Shown here: positions 24,986 through 32,887 of the stretch, piece after piece | Layout: each line of letters begins with the position of its first letter | Position numbering within the stretch: position 1 is the first letter of the stretch | NCBI GenBank assembly: GCA_002471255.1 | Contig: DKPP01000013.1 | Span: forward strand, 11,185-50,885 | Origin: Akkermansiaceae bacterium UBA7331 | GTDB lineage: Bacteria; Verrucomicrobiota; Verrucomicrobiia; Verrucomicrobiales; Akkermansiaceae | Reading direction: 5' to 3' | DNA length: 39,701 nucleotides | Made by a program: the position numbers and the translations under genes | The notes under the pieces: generated by a model | The model's database searches: none | Seen by the model: the letters and a program-made list of their open reading frames with translations, nothing else | Told to the model about the DNA's origin: nothing

Positions 24986-25577
24986 TACTCCCTCCTTTTT
25001 GATCTACAGTCGTAACAAATTGATGTCGGTTTTCAATGTTACAAAATTCAAATAAATGACGAATTTTGTCAAAATTATCACATTGAATAATTAAAAAATA
25101 TCCGTCACCTTTATCATCGATTTCAAAAAATTCGACATCAAAGCATCTATCATACCATCTTGGTAATTTAGCCTTACTCAAAAAGCCAATAATCAGCCCT
25201 ACTCCGGCAAATAAAATCATTAATTCAAAAATAACCGGCACATATACAGCTAACTGATCCCAACCGGGAACTCTCCCTTGCACTTCCAAACGAGGGCTCA
25301 CATTCCATTGAGTGCTCCATATCCATACAAAAGCTAGCAAGATACCAAAACACGCACCTAAAAATGTAAAAGTGCGTAAGCGAGCCAAAATCTGTTTTTT
25401 ATAAGGATCGATTGCTAATTTTGAAGCTTCGTTTAGATAAGGCGATATTGCATCCCATCTAAAGGTTCCTTCATTAACGAGTTGATTAGCCGCTTTTACT
25501 TGGGATTCTTCATCCTTAAATCTAACCAACAAAAAGGGTTCGTTTGTCTTATCATTATTTTTCATTAGCTTGTTCAT
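24975..25577 (-). CDS. actD: alternative complex III subunit ActD (DUF3341)
   Basis: 200 residues. DUF3341 layout: an N-terminal domain with FKDEESQVKAANQLVNEGTFRWDAISPY, TM1 at about 69-90 (LRTFTFLGACFGILLAFVWIW), a loop GRVPGWDQLAVYVPVIFELMILFAG leading to TM2 at about 118-140, then a C-terminal periplasmic-type segment ending in an acidic-polar tail. ActD is a structural ACIII subunit linking ActC and ActF. It overlaps actC by 23 nt from the ATG at 25577; a second ATG (25565, MKNNDK) would overlap by 11 nt and is equally likely. It overlaps actE by 11 nt. Confidence 0.82.
   Translation of the reverse strand: MNKLMKNNDKTNEPFLLVRFKDEESQVKAANQLVNEGTFRWDAISPYLNEASKLAIDPYKKQILARLRTFTFLGACFGILLAFVWIWSTQWNVSPRLEVQGRVPGWDQLAVYVPVIFELMILFAGVGLIIGFLSKAKLPRWYDRCFDVEFFEIDDKGDGYFLIIQCDNFDKIRHLFEFCNIENRHQFVTTVDQKGGSNDQ
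24990..24998 (-). promoter_or_regulatory. strong ribosome binding site of actE
   Basis: The minus strand reads AAAGGAGGGAGTAATG, giving a near-perfect Shine-Dalgarno sequence within the end of actD. Most genes here lack one, so it fixes the actE start and probably raises its yield. Confidence 0.75.
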
Positions 25578-26916
25578 CCTTTCTACTAATGATCATTTCC
25601 CTTAATTCACATAAGGAAAAGAATGGTGTCAATCGAACCAAGACCATGTATAAACAAACAAATAACCCTGCACTACCAACAAACATCCAGACATCGGTTG
25701 TGCTTGGTAAATAATCACCACATTGCCCCCAAAGGAAGCTTTGTTTTAATGAGCCTACAACGATTAAAAAGCGCTCTAGCCACATTCCACCTAATACACT
25801 TAAAGAAACTAAAACCAAACTCCACGCTGATCGGCGAATCTTATTAAACCACAAGCATTGAGGAATAAGCACATTACCAACTATCATCAACCACATTGCC
25901 CAACCACCCCATTCTTGATTCTTAGCATGAAGCAATTCCGTCACATCTTCACTTTGCATCAATCCACATAAATGTTCCCACAAATACATGAATCCCATCA
26001 AAAGACTTAAAGTCAATAGCAATTTAGATGCCAGATTCATGACTCGCGCAGTAATGGCAACTCTTACTGACTCACCCATGAGCTTTTTCACACAGACCAG
26101 TATCAGTATAATCATAGCCATTCCACTCAGCATAGCACCGATAACAAAATAGGGAGGGTAAAGAGTTTCATGCCACCCGGCATTAACCGTAACGGCAAAG
26201 TCAAAACTAACCACGGAGTGAACCGAAATAACCAATGGAGTCAGAATAGCGGCAAAGATCAAACTGCTTTTTTCATACACGTACCATTGAGTGGACGTAC
26301 CTTTCCATCCTAAGGCAAAGAGTCCATACCACCATTTTCTTTTACCCGTACAGGTATCTCGCAATAAGGCAAAATCAGGAATCAATCCCATATACCAATA
26401 TGAAATGGATAAACAAAAATACGTCGATACAGCTAAAACATCCCACATCAAGGGGGAACCTAAATTTGACCATACCCCACTAACTTCAGGCAAAGGGGCA
26501 GTCATCCACCCCATCCATATGCGACCTACGTGTACTACAGGAAATATACCGGCACAAATAACGGCACATAAAGTCATTAATTCAGCGCCACGAGCAATCG
26601 GACTACGCCAAGGTTGTCGGGTTAATAATAAAACGGAAGAAATTAAAGTACCGGCATGCCCCAATCCTATCCAAAATACGAAATGAACAATATCCCACCC
26701 CCAAGGTACATGATTATTGACTCCTAAAACACCAACACCCTCCGATGCCATTTGCCATGAGGAAACACCGAGCCCACGAAAAGCAATGGCACAACACACT
26801 ACAAAAATAACCCACCACTTAATACTTAAAGGAGCTTGCACCTCCTCAACAACTAATTTTATAAGCCGTTGGGAAGCTGTCTGCGTATAATGAGATGGCT
26901 GGTTGACTTTCTTCAT
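25555..26916 (-). CDS. actC: alternative complex III quinol-oxidising membrane subunit ActC (NrfD family)
   Basis: About 453 residues with ten membrane helices. It has the ActC/NrfD signature: VLGVNNHVPWGWDIVHFVFWIGLGHAGTLISSVLLLTRQPWR near residue 70-115, followed by MTLCAVICAGIFPVVHVGRIWM. It binds quinol on the periplasmic side of the membrane in ACIII. The open frame extends to a TTG at 26922, but ATG 26916 is preferred. A terminator-like hairpin lies just upstream, leaving little room for promoter or Shine-Dalgarno sequence. In most act operons the iron-sulfur/molybdopterin-type subunit ActB and the pentaheme ActA precede actC; here they do not. Confidence 0.88.
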   Translation of the reverse strand: MKKVNQPSHYTQTASQRLIKLVVEEVQAPLSIKWWVIFVVCCAIAFRGLGVSSWQMASEGVGVLGVNNHVPWGWDIVHFVFWIGLGHAGTLISSVLLLTRQPWRSPIARGAELMTLCAVICAGIFPVVHVGRIWMGWMTAPLPEVSGVWSNLGSPLMWDVLAVSTYFCLSISYWYMGLIPDFALLRDTCTGKRKWWYGLFALGWKGTSTQWYVYEKSSLIFAAILTPLVISVHSVVSFDFAVTVNAGWHETLYPPYFVIGAMLSGMAMIILILVCVKKLMGESVRVAITARVMNLASKLLLTLSLLMGFMYLWEHLCGLMQSEDVTELLHAKNQEWGGWAMWLMIVGNVLIPQCLWFNKIRRSAWSLVLVSLSVLGGMWLERFLIVVGSLKQSFLWGQCGDYLPSTTDVWMFVGSAGLFVCLYMVLVRLTPFFSLCELREMIISRKDEQANEK

Positions 26917-26920
26917 AACC

Positions 26921-26967
26921 AAAAAATATCAACCCGGTTCACGACGCAAAAAAGGTTGTGACCGGGT
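26921..26967 (-). terminator. terminator-like hairpin directly before actC
   Basis: ACCCGGT (26932-26938) pairs with ACCGGGT (26961-26967); CAC/GTG and GAC/GTT inside extend the stem to 13 bp with one bulged T and a 9-nt loop. On the minus strand a T6 run (26926-26921) follows after five bases, and the actC ATG at 26916 begins only four bases later. It fits a terminator for the secreted-protein gene at 27004, but its position suggests possible control of actC as well. Confidence 0.65.
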
Positions 26968-27003
26968 GACACGTTTTAATATACGTAAAATAAGACCTAC
27001 GTA

Positions 27004-27846
27004 TTACATATTTGGCAAAGTAGTGGCATCAGGTACTTTTTGTACCGGCTTCGTCGGATCAAATAAAGCACCACCGGTTACTTGGATAGAGCCATCCGGT
27101 AAAAAGACTAAGTTTGGCTGCGCTACTAAACGTTTGTAATAAGATACCTTGGTAACCATACCACGGTAATCCATTCTCACATAACAACATAATTGAGGAG
27201 TTGTTAAGAACAATAAATGGATATTGCATTTACCATCAATTTGGATACGTGGACGATCCAATTTTAACCAATTACCTACACATGCTGCGTTGTATGGAAT
27301 ATTTGTATCGCCGTCACGAACTTGTATATACATTTTTTGCACACCTCGCTCAGGTTGGGTCAACACAACAAATTTGCATTTTTTAGGACTATTTGGGATA
27401 TTTACTGTTTGAGACCACACAGTTGAGCCACCGGATATGAAAAACCCTTTTTTAGCTGAACCGGTCAATGTGCCATTAGGTAATTTGACCACAGCATAAA
27501 CACGATAAATTCCTTCGTTTGTTAAATCATAAAAGTGCCTCAAATCTATCTTTTTAGAGATTTGTTTACCTGCCGGTATCATTACTTTAGGGAAAGTGGC
27601 AAATCTTGACTGAGGAATTTGTTCTTGGCCGTTAGATGACTCAATGTTGATATTGAGCCAAGAATCCATATCCTTACTGGTCAAGGTAACATTAGCACCT
27701 GAATTATTAACGAGCGTCACCTTAACGGATAAAGGTTCACCGCTAATGTAAAATTTCTTTACCGGCTCCAGTCTAACGTTCACTTGAGCATGAACCAAGC
27801 AGATGGAACTTAAGCACATTAAGGCAATGAGCAATAATTTTTTCAT
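27004..27846 (-). CDS. secreted protein with Ig-like N-terminal region, unknown function
   Basis: 280 residues. A signal peptide (MKKLLLIALMCLSSICLVHA, cleaved before QVNVRL) is followed by a beta-rich domain with the pattern KFYISGEPLSVKVTLVNNSGANVTLTS, similar to Ig-like or BsuPI-type folds seen in exported proteins. The segment EGIYRVYAVVKLPNGT fits a late strand of such a domain. Two cysteine pairs (about C151, C186, C205, C217-C218) may form disulfides. The protein is probably periplasmic. It follows the pseudokinase gene by 21 bp and probably belongs to that block; the hairpin at 26921-26967 would end its transcript. No enzyme motif is seen. Confidence 0.7.
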   Translation of the reverse strand: MKKLLLIALMCLSSICLVHAQVNVRLEPVKKFYISGEPLSVKVTLVNNSGANVTLTSKDMDSWLNINIESSNGQEQIPQSRFATFPKVMIPAGKQISKKIDLRHFYDLTNEGIYRVYAVVKLPNGTLTGSAKKGFFISGGSTVWSQTVNIPNSPKKCKFVVLTQPERGVQKMYIQVRDGDTNIPYNAACVGNWLKLDRPRIQIDGKCNIHLLFLTTPQLCCYVRMDYRGMVTKVSYYKRLVAQPNLVFLPDGSIQVTGGALFDPTKPVQKVPDATTLPNM

Positions 27847-27867
27847 GTTTCTATTGAAGTAATTCGT

Positions 27868-29391
27868 TTAATTGTTTGATTCTTTGATGATTCTAAAGCC
27901 AATCGACTCATCACGTAAATTAGGGTCTTTGACATGGTCAACCTTATCTGATAATCCCGGTTTATCTCTATCGCCACCACAAATCACATGATACGGGGGT
28001 TCTAAATCTCTCGCGGGTGCTTTTTCCTTCGTTAAAGTCCATTCTCTCACTCCGGAACCAAGTCCTGCGATATTGATATCAGGATCAAAATCTACAGTGT
28101 ATTGATCAATAGTAATCGCTTTATCTTTTTTACCGGACAATTTACATTGTTCAGCTATCTCAATCCATTCATCCTTAGTAGGCAATCGATAATGTGGAGT
28201 TCCGACCTTAACCGGAATCCATCTAGCATAAGAATATGCGTCCCAGAAGCTTACATTAAAAACGGGAGACCTCAAGGTAATTGTTTTACCTTTCCATTTA
28301 CCACCCTGTCGAGCTATTTCATAGTAAGCATCCCAATCTTTCGGCTTCCTATCGGTCTTGTTAAAATTTTCATCGTCTTGATGAGAATACTCTTTTCGTA
28401 AAGACTCACTGAGTAATTGCCAGTTTTTGACAAATGTAGCATAAGATTCAATCGTTACCTCATGAGCCCCGACGTAATTTAAGCCGGTTTCAGATAAAAT
28501 AATTTTTGTTTCCGTTTGAGATGCGCGACGGAAATCAGGTTTCGGTAATTCAATGACAACAGGAGACAAGGGGACTGCTTTTTTTGAGGATCCAATAAAA
28601 TAGGTTCCAGTAGCTAACCCACAAACAACAAGCACACCTAAAACAATGAGCAATGTTTTCTTAGAATTTTTAGGAACTTCCTTATCTAACTGTAAACCAT
28701 ATTGTCTAGAAGTCACTTTGGGTACTAAACCTAACTGTTCTCGGAGTATTTGCAATAAATCGTGAATGTTAGTCCAAGTTAAGAGCTCATCATTTTGACC
28801 ATGTTGAAACCAATCGGAAAGTGTACGCAAACGGGTTGAACCGGGTTGTCCTTCAGGTAACAGTGGCAAAATTTCTTCCCCAAACATTTTCATTTGTGTT
28901 TGAAGAAGATCTTGAGAACAATTCCCAACGATAGCCGTATTGTAAAACTTTACATTTCCACGGTCATCTAAATAGATGTTTTTCAGATTTACAGGGATAA
29001 ATGCGGTATTAAGTTGCTCAAACTTGAGACATAATTCGGTCAAAGCTGAAATGACGGAAATACTTTCTCTAATGGATAATTTTGCACCGCTATTCAATAA
29101 ATCATTGAGTGTCTTTCCTTGTAAGAACTCGCTTGTCACATAGGCAACTCCATCCAAAGAAGATGCTTCATAAACAGTCCCTACCAAAGCAAAATTTAAT
29201 GATGCTCGTACTCGAGCATTCATTAAAAACTCTTCCTCTGTCAAATTTGAATCATTATCAGATATATAAATATCAACCAATACCGAACGTGCCATGCCTT
29301 TTTGGATAGCATGATAAACTCTTGATCCGGATGACGAATCAATCAAGGCAACAAGTGTATATTCACCAAACGCGTAAGGTAATTCAAACAT
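27868..29391 (-). CDS. membrane pseudokinase fused to FGE/sulfatase-modifying-factor-like domain
   Basis: About 507 residues (ATG 29391; a TTG at 29397 could add two). Residues 10-220 follow the plan of a Ser/Thr protein kinase but have lost catalysis: the ATP lysine position of LVDIYI is Asp, the HRD loop is replaced by FIPVNLKN (N140 retained), and DFG by NTA in NVKFYNTA. A single TM spans about 248-268. Residues 300-505 form an FGE-type domain: FWDAYSYARW, YRLPTKDEWIEIAE, VREWT, and DESIGFRII. The usual copper-binding cysteines of formylglycine-generating enzyme are not seen, so it is probably a binding rather than enzymatic domain. It is flanked by membrane and secreted genes of unknown role; a cytoplasmic sensor-like, periplasmic-ligand architecture is inferred. 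Confidence 0.75.
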   Translation of the reverse strand: MFELPYAFGEYTLVALIDSSSGSRVYHAIQKGMARSVLVDIYISDNDSNLTEEEFLMNARVRASLNFALVGTVYEASSLDGVAYVTSEFLQGKTLNDLLNSGAKLSIRESISVISALTELCLKFEQLNTAFIPVNLKNIYLDDRGNVKFYNTAIVGNCSQDLLQTQMKMFGEEILPLLPEGQPGSTRLRTLSDWFQHGQNDELLTWTNIHDLLQILREQLGLVPKVTSRQYGLQLDKEVPKNSKKTLLIVLGVLVVCGLATGTYFIGSSKKAVPLSPVVIELPKPDFRRASQTETKIILSETGLNYVGAHEVTIESYATFVKNWQLLSESLRKEYSHQDDENFNKTDRKPKDWDAYYEIARQGGKWKGKTITLRSPVFNVSFWDAYSYARWIPVKVGTPHYRLPTKDEWIEIAEQCKLSGKKDKAITIDQYTVDFDPDINIAGLGSGVREWTLTKEKAPARDLEPPYHVICGGDRDKPGLSDKVDHVKDPNLRDESIGFRIIKESNN

Positions 29392-29405
29392 AATCAAAGC
29401 AACAT

Positions 29406-30557
29406 CTAAAAAGGCAAGGATTCATCGGAAACAGGCTCGGCGATTTCCACAGGAGGTAACAGTCCACTCTCTCCTTCAAATAAAAAATCATCGAGAGCTT
29501 TTGATTTATTCATACGGTCAATGAGAAACCAAACCGGTATCGTCGTTGCACAATCCATAGGTTCCCCCTTATAATACAACTCTATCACATAACCATGATA
29601 AGCTTCCGCTCCATACACAAGCATCTCATCTTCAGTTTGCTTTTTAAGAAAATAGGTCACCTCCAGCAATTCCTCACCATCTTTCCAATCAAGATCTGAA
29701 GAAATCCAATTTGAGGATACTCGATCCTTTTTCCTATTATTATTAACTTCTCGAAGCTCTTTGCTATTAACTAAATCAAAAAAGCGTGAGACAATATGTA
29801 AGTCTTTTTCTCTCAAACCAACTTCCTCTTTAGCGAAAACAGGAATCGTTAGAGTGATTTTTTCACCATCATCAAGAATTTCACGCTTTTCACGTATAGT
29901 ACCTAACACGATGGAGCTAAGCATATCCGATGGTTTACTGAAACCATTTCGTAAATGGATAACTGCCTTATCAAATAAAGTACCTGCATTTTCACGCATA
30001 CTGTAAACGCGCAAAAAGAACTCGCGCGATTTTTCAGCATTACGCAACTTTTCATAAGCTAATCCATACTCGTACAAAGCTTCCGGATTTTCCGGTTCCA
30101 AGAGCAAGGCTTGTTCCAACTTGAGAACACAAAGTTTCAAATCGCCTTCGATACGCGCATAACGGGCATCTAAAACCAATTTACCGGCTTCACTACGTTT
30201 AGGCTTGATGGATTGGGCATCCGGCTCGACAACTTTATGAACCGATATCTCATCATTCGTCACATCAGCTAAAAACGGAGGTAAAACATCTTCATCATCC
30301 ACATTAGGCATGCTATCGTCTTCTTGGATCATTTGATCCACGGTACGGACTTGAGGCACCTTCACTTGTTGAGGCACTTCAACGATAACTTCCTTTTCTA
30401 CCTCTACCAGCTCATATTTAACAACAGTACGAGCCTGTAAGCATAATGAGAATACGACAAGAATAATTTGCAATACAAAGACAATAATCAACACACTATA
30501 GCCTAGACGAAAGGCTTTAGCTTTAGGCTCAATGGTGGTTGATATAGTATTCTTCAC
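29406..30557 (-). CDS. membrane-anchored TPR protein, unknown function
   Basis: 383 residues. Start is GTG 30557, which overlaps the previous stop as TAGTG. A TM helix at about 17-40 (LGYSVLIIVFVLQIILVVFSLCL) is followed by a Glu/Val/Gln-rich linker with PQQVKVPQVRTV and an acidic stretch, then TPR-like helices around 125-190 (LVLDARYARIEGDLKLCVLKLEQALLLEPENPEALYEYGLAYEKL). The C-terminal half is beta-rich (TLTIPVFAKEEVG, WKDGEELLEVTYFL, YHGYVIELYYKGEP) with no family I recognise. Probably a periplasmic scaffold. The next gene downstream, 8 to 14 bp away, encodes the pseudokinase. Confidence 0.65.
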   Translation of the reverse strand: MKNTISTTIEPKAKAFRLGYSVLIIVFVLQIILVVFSLCLQARTVVKYELVEVEKEVIVEVPQQVKVPQVRTVDQMIQEDDSMPNVDDEDVLPPFLADVTNDEISVHKVVEPDAQSIKPKRSEAGKLVLDARYARIEGDLKLCVLKLEQALLLEPENPEALYEYGLAYEKLRNAEKSREFFLRVYSMRENAGTLFDKAVIHLRNGFSKPSDMLSSIVLGTIREKREILDDGEKITLTIPVFAKEEVGLREKDLHIVSRFFDLVNSKELREVNNNRKKDRVSSNWISSDLDWKDGEELLEVTYFLKKQTEDEMLVYGAEAYHGYVIELYYKGEPMDCATTIPVWFLIDRMNKSKALDDFLFEGESGLLPPVEIAEPVSDESLPF

Positions 30558-31378
30558 TAGTTGGAATCGGTTTTTTGCACGTCAGAATCATCGGACGTTG
30601 TAGCATAATCCACAATTTCACCCGAATATCTAGCTAAAAGTGCATCCATAAAGGCAGAAGCATTGCAATCTGCCTTATTCTTATCAAAACCACCATAAGA
30701 AAGTCCATCGACTCGAGCTGTTTTACCACCCATGGCGTCAGATAAACGGATTTTTGCCAAACCTTTATTTTTCCATTGTCGCATATCAATGCTGGCAATA
30801 TCGGAAACTTGAAATTTTTTACCTCCCGTTGTTACAGCGTCACCATTGATTTCAATTTTACGAGATACGATGAGGAAAATGATACCAAAGCAACCAAGGC
30901 CTAACAGACAGGTAATAATTCCGGCAACTTTTTGCTCAAAAATCTTACCATGATCGTAAGGTGTTTCCACAGGTGAAAAATCATACTGCAATTCGGAAGA
31001 ATACTTTTTCCATAAACTGCTCCACCCTACCCCCGGAGTCGTAAAAGCGGTATAATCGGCAAGAATGGAAGGCCAAGGAGTACCGTCTCGGTTCACCCCC
31101 TCAGGAATAGGATAATCACTAGGGAATTGAATTTTACTTTTTGAAACATAATCAGACCATTCGATCGAGTTAAATCCACGCTCTTTAGCCTGTTCATCAA
31201 ACGACTTGGCTGAATCTTCAAATGCCTTATGCGTAAAATATTCGAGATTTTTTTGAGGGTAGCCAACAAAACCATCGTAAAAAAAGTAAATTCCTAAGCC
31301 CATCAGCACCACACCCATCAAGGCAGCACGACTAATTCCCCATGAAGTAGGTTTACATACTACGTGTCCGTGTTCCAT
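30557..31378 (-). CDS. two-helix membrane protein with PH-like C-terminal segment, unknown
   Basis: 273 residues, first gene of the minus-strand block. TM1 at about 16-35 (ISRAALMGVVLMGLGIYFF) and TM2 at about 148-172 enclose a roughly 110-residue extracytoplasmic loop rich in aromatic residues (SFDEQAKERGFNSIEWSDYV, WPSILADYTAFTTPGVGWSSLWKKY). After TM2, residues 173-245 (KIEINGDAVTTGGKKFQVSDIASIDMRQW) resemble a bacterial PH-like domain. It ends in an acidic tail. The gene is translationally coupled to the TPR gene. Similarity is by pattern only. Confidence 0.6.
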   Translation of the reverse strand: MEHGHVVCKPTSWGISRAALMGVVLMGLGIYFFYDGFVGYPQKNLEYFTHKAFEDSAKSFDEQAKERGFNSIEWSDYVSKSKIQFPSDYPIPEGVNRDGTPWPSILADYTAFTTPGVGWSSLWKKYSSELQYDFSPVETPYDHGKIFEQKVAGIITCLLGLGCFGIIFLIVSRKIEINGDAVTTGGKKFQVSDIASIDMRQWKNKGLAKIRLSDAMGGKTARVDGLSYGGFDKNKADCNASAFMDALLARYSGEIVDYATTSDDSDVQKTDSN

Positions 31379-31562
31379 ATTGGTATTGTTTCATTTTTTG
31401 GTCCCTTTTTCCATAAAAAAAACACTTCGGATATGAGTTCATGCTTGATTTATTTTAGTAGAGTTAAATAATACACACAAATACATCCAAAGGCATAAAT
31501 TATTTATGAAGATAATAGGCCGTGTATAACAGATTTTCATTCCCAATCACACACCAATTCCC

Positions 31563-32165
31563 ATGAGACAACAATCATCAGATAGATATTCCGGTTCAGG
31601 CTATGACACCTATGATAGAGAATCGGAAGTAGATGACGACATGGCGGCCACACACCAACGTCTGGCTGAGTTAAAAAAACAAAAAGAAGAGGCCGAAATC
31701 ATCCGCAATCGAATCAACGATGCTCAAGCAAAGAAGAATGCTTTCTTAGCGGCCCAGAATGAATTGGGCGAAAAAATGTTCGCATCAACAGAACAAATTG
31801 CTCAGGATTTGATTACAATGAGGCAAGAATTGGAAGTCCTAGAATCTCTTCAAACACACATCTCTCAAAATTTAAAGCTATTAAGCACCATTCAACCGGA
31901 AGAATGGACACCTGACAACACGGAGCATCAATTAGTCCGTGGGCAAGAAGTCATGAATCGTTGCGAGGCTGAATTTGCTAGTGCCGTACAAGAAACGTCT
32001 CGAATGAAGCACATTAAGCCTTTGAGCAACATCAAACGCTCAGGCATGATGAAAATGACCTTTAAGGAATTTTCATATCAATTTATGCAAGGATTATCTT
32101 TCCACCTTGCTTTAATCGTTGTTGCCTTATTTGTTTTCATCTTTTATATCCTTTTCGTCAAATAA
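31563..32165 (+). CDS. tail-anchored coiled-coil protein, unknown
   Basis: 200 residues. Ser/Tyr/Asp-rich start, then an extended coiled coil at about 30-110 (HQRLAELKKQKEEAEIIRNRINDAQAKKNAFLAAQNELGEK, heptads to QTHISQNLKLLSTI), and a single C-terminal TM (about 176-198, FHLALIVVALFVFIFYILFV) that would anchor it in the membrane with its bulk in the cytoplasm. No family recognised. It is divergent from the 30557-31378 gene across a 184-bp A+T-rich gap and is followed after 12 bp by a second tail-anchored coiled-coil gene. Confidence 0.65.
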   Translation: MRQQSSDRYSGSGYDTYDRESEVDDDMAATHQRLAELKKQKEEAEIIRNRINDAQAKKNAFLAAQNELGEKMFASTEQIAQDLITMRQELEVLESLQTHISQNLKLLSTIQPEEWTPDNTEHQLVRGQEVMNRCEAEFASAVQETSRMKHIKPLSNIKRSGMMKMTFKEFSYQFMQGLSFHLALIVVALFVFIFYILFVK

Positions 32166-32177
32166 CCTGACACCGCT

Positions 32178-32504
32178 ATGTTTTTCAAAAAAAGAAGATC
32201 ATCTCGTCACTCCGATCTCAATAGAACAGTACAAGCCTTAGAAGCTGAAATCCAAGCCCTGGAAAACAGCCTCAAACAAAAACACGCCAGCCCTCAAAAA
32301 ACAGGTGTTAAACAAACTTTACCCCCACCGGAAAGACGTAAAACCTACCGCCAAGAGCGTGCTTTACACGTAGCAATGGCTAGACACGGTCGCACAAGCA
32401 ACATTAGACGAGAATTAAAGGAAAACTTTTTTTTACTCCTTTTACTCATCGTAGCTAATGTTACCTCCACTTTATGGATCATTCGTTTACTTGAACGTTC
32501 CTAA
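32178..32504 (+). CDS. small tail-anchored coiled-coil protein, unknown
   Basis: 108 residues. A basic start (MFFKKRRSSRHSD) precedes a short coiled coil (RTVQALEAEIQALENSLKQK, about 16-36), a Pro/Arg-rich linker (LPPPERRKTYRQER), and one C-terminal hydrophobic helix (FFLLLLLIVANVTSTLWIIRLL, about 82-104). It is probably the partner of the preceding protein, with the same topology. It lies 42 bp ahead of gatC and may be on the same transcript. Confidence 0.6.
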   Translation: MFFKKRRSSRHSDLNRTVQALEAEIQALENSLKQKHASPQKTGVKQTLPPPERRKTYRQERALHVAMARHGRTSNIRRELKENFFLLLLLIVANVTSTLWIIRLLERS

Positions 32505-32546
32505 TTTTTCGTTATACTATCAAAGCAATCATTTTCATTATTCCAC

Positions 32547-32840
32547 ATGAACCATCCTAAAATAGACGTCGCTTACATCGCCAAATTAGCTCGCATCAAC
32601 CTCAATGAGGAAGAAACAACCCAATTTACGCAAGATTTGGAAAAGGTTATCTCCTATGTAACGACTTTAGAAGCTTATGATGTGACCGGCATTGAACCAA
32701 TGTATCATCCTCTTCCTTCTATGGATGTATTGAGAGAAGATGTTGTAGGTGAGAGTTTGACCCAAGAGGCAGCTCTTTCTAATGCACCTCAACAGGCACA
32801 AGGTCAATTCCGTACACCAAAGGTAGTTGAATCTGCATAA
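32547..32840 (+). CDS. gatC: Asp-tRNA(Asn)/Glu-tRNA(Gln) amidotransferase subunit C
   Basis: 97 residues, normal GatC length. IDVAYIAKLARINLNEEETTQFTQDLEKVISYV and the GIEPMYHPLPSMDVLREDVV signature are typical. GatC stabilises the GatA-GatB transamidosome that amidates mischarged Asp-tRNA(Asn) or Glu-tRNA(Gln). gatA follows after 47 bp; gatB is not in the window and is probably elsewhere. The start at ATG 32547 fits family N-termini. Confidence 0.95.
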   Translation: MNHPKIDVAYIAKLARINLNEEETTQFTQDLEKVISYVTTLEAYDVTGIEPMYHPLPSMDVLREDVVGESLTQEAALSNAPQQAQGQFRTPKVVESA

Positions 32841-32887
32841 ATCAACTCCTCGTTCCATTTATTTATCCCCATTCCATAGCCACAACC

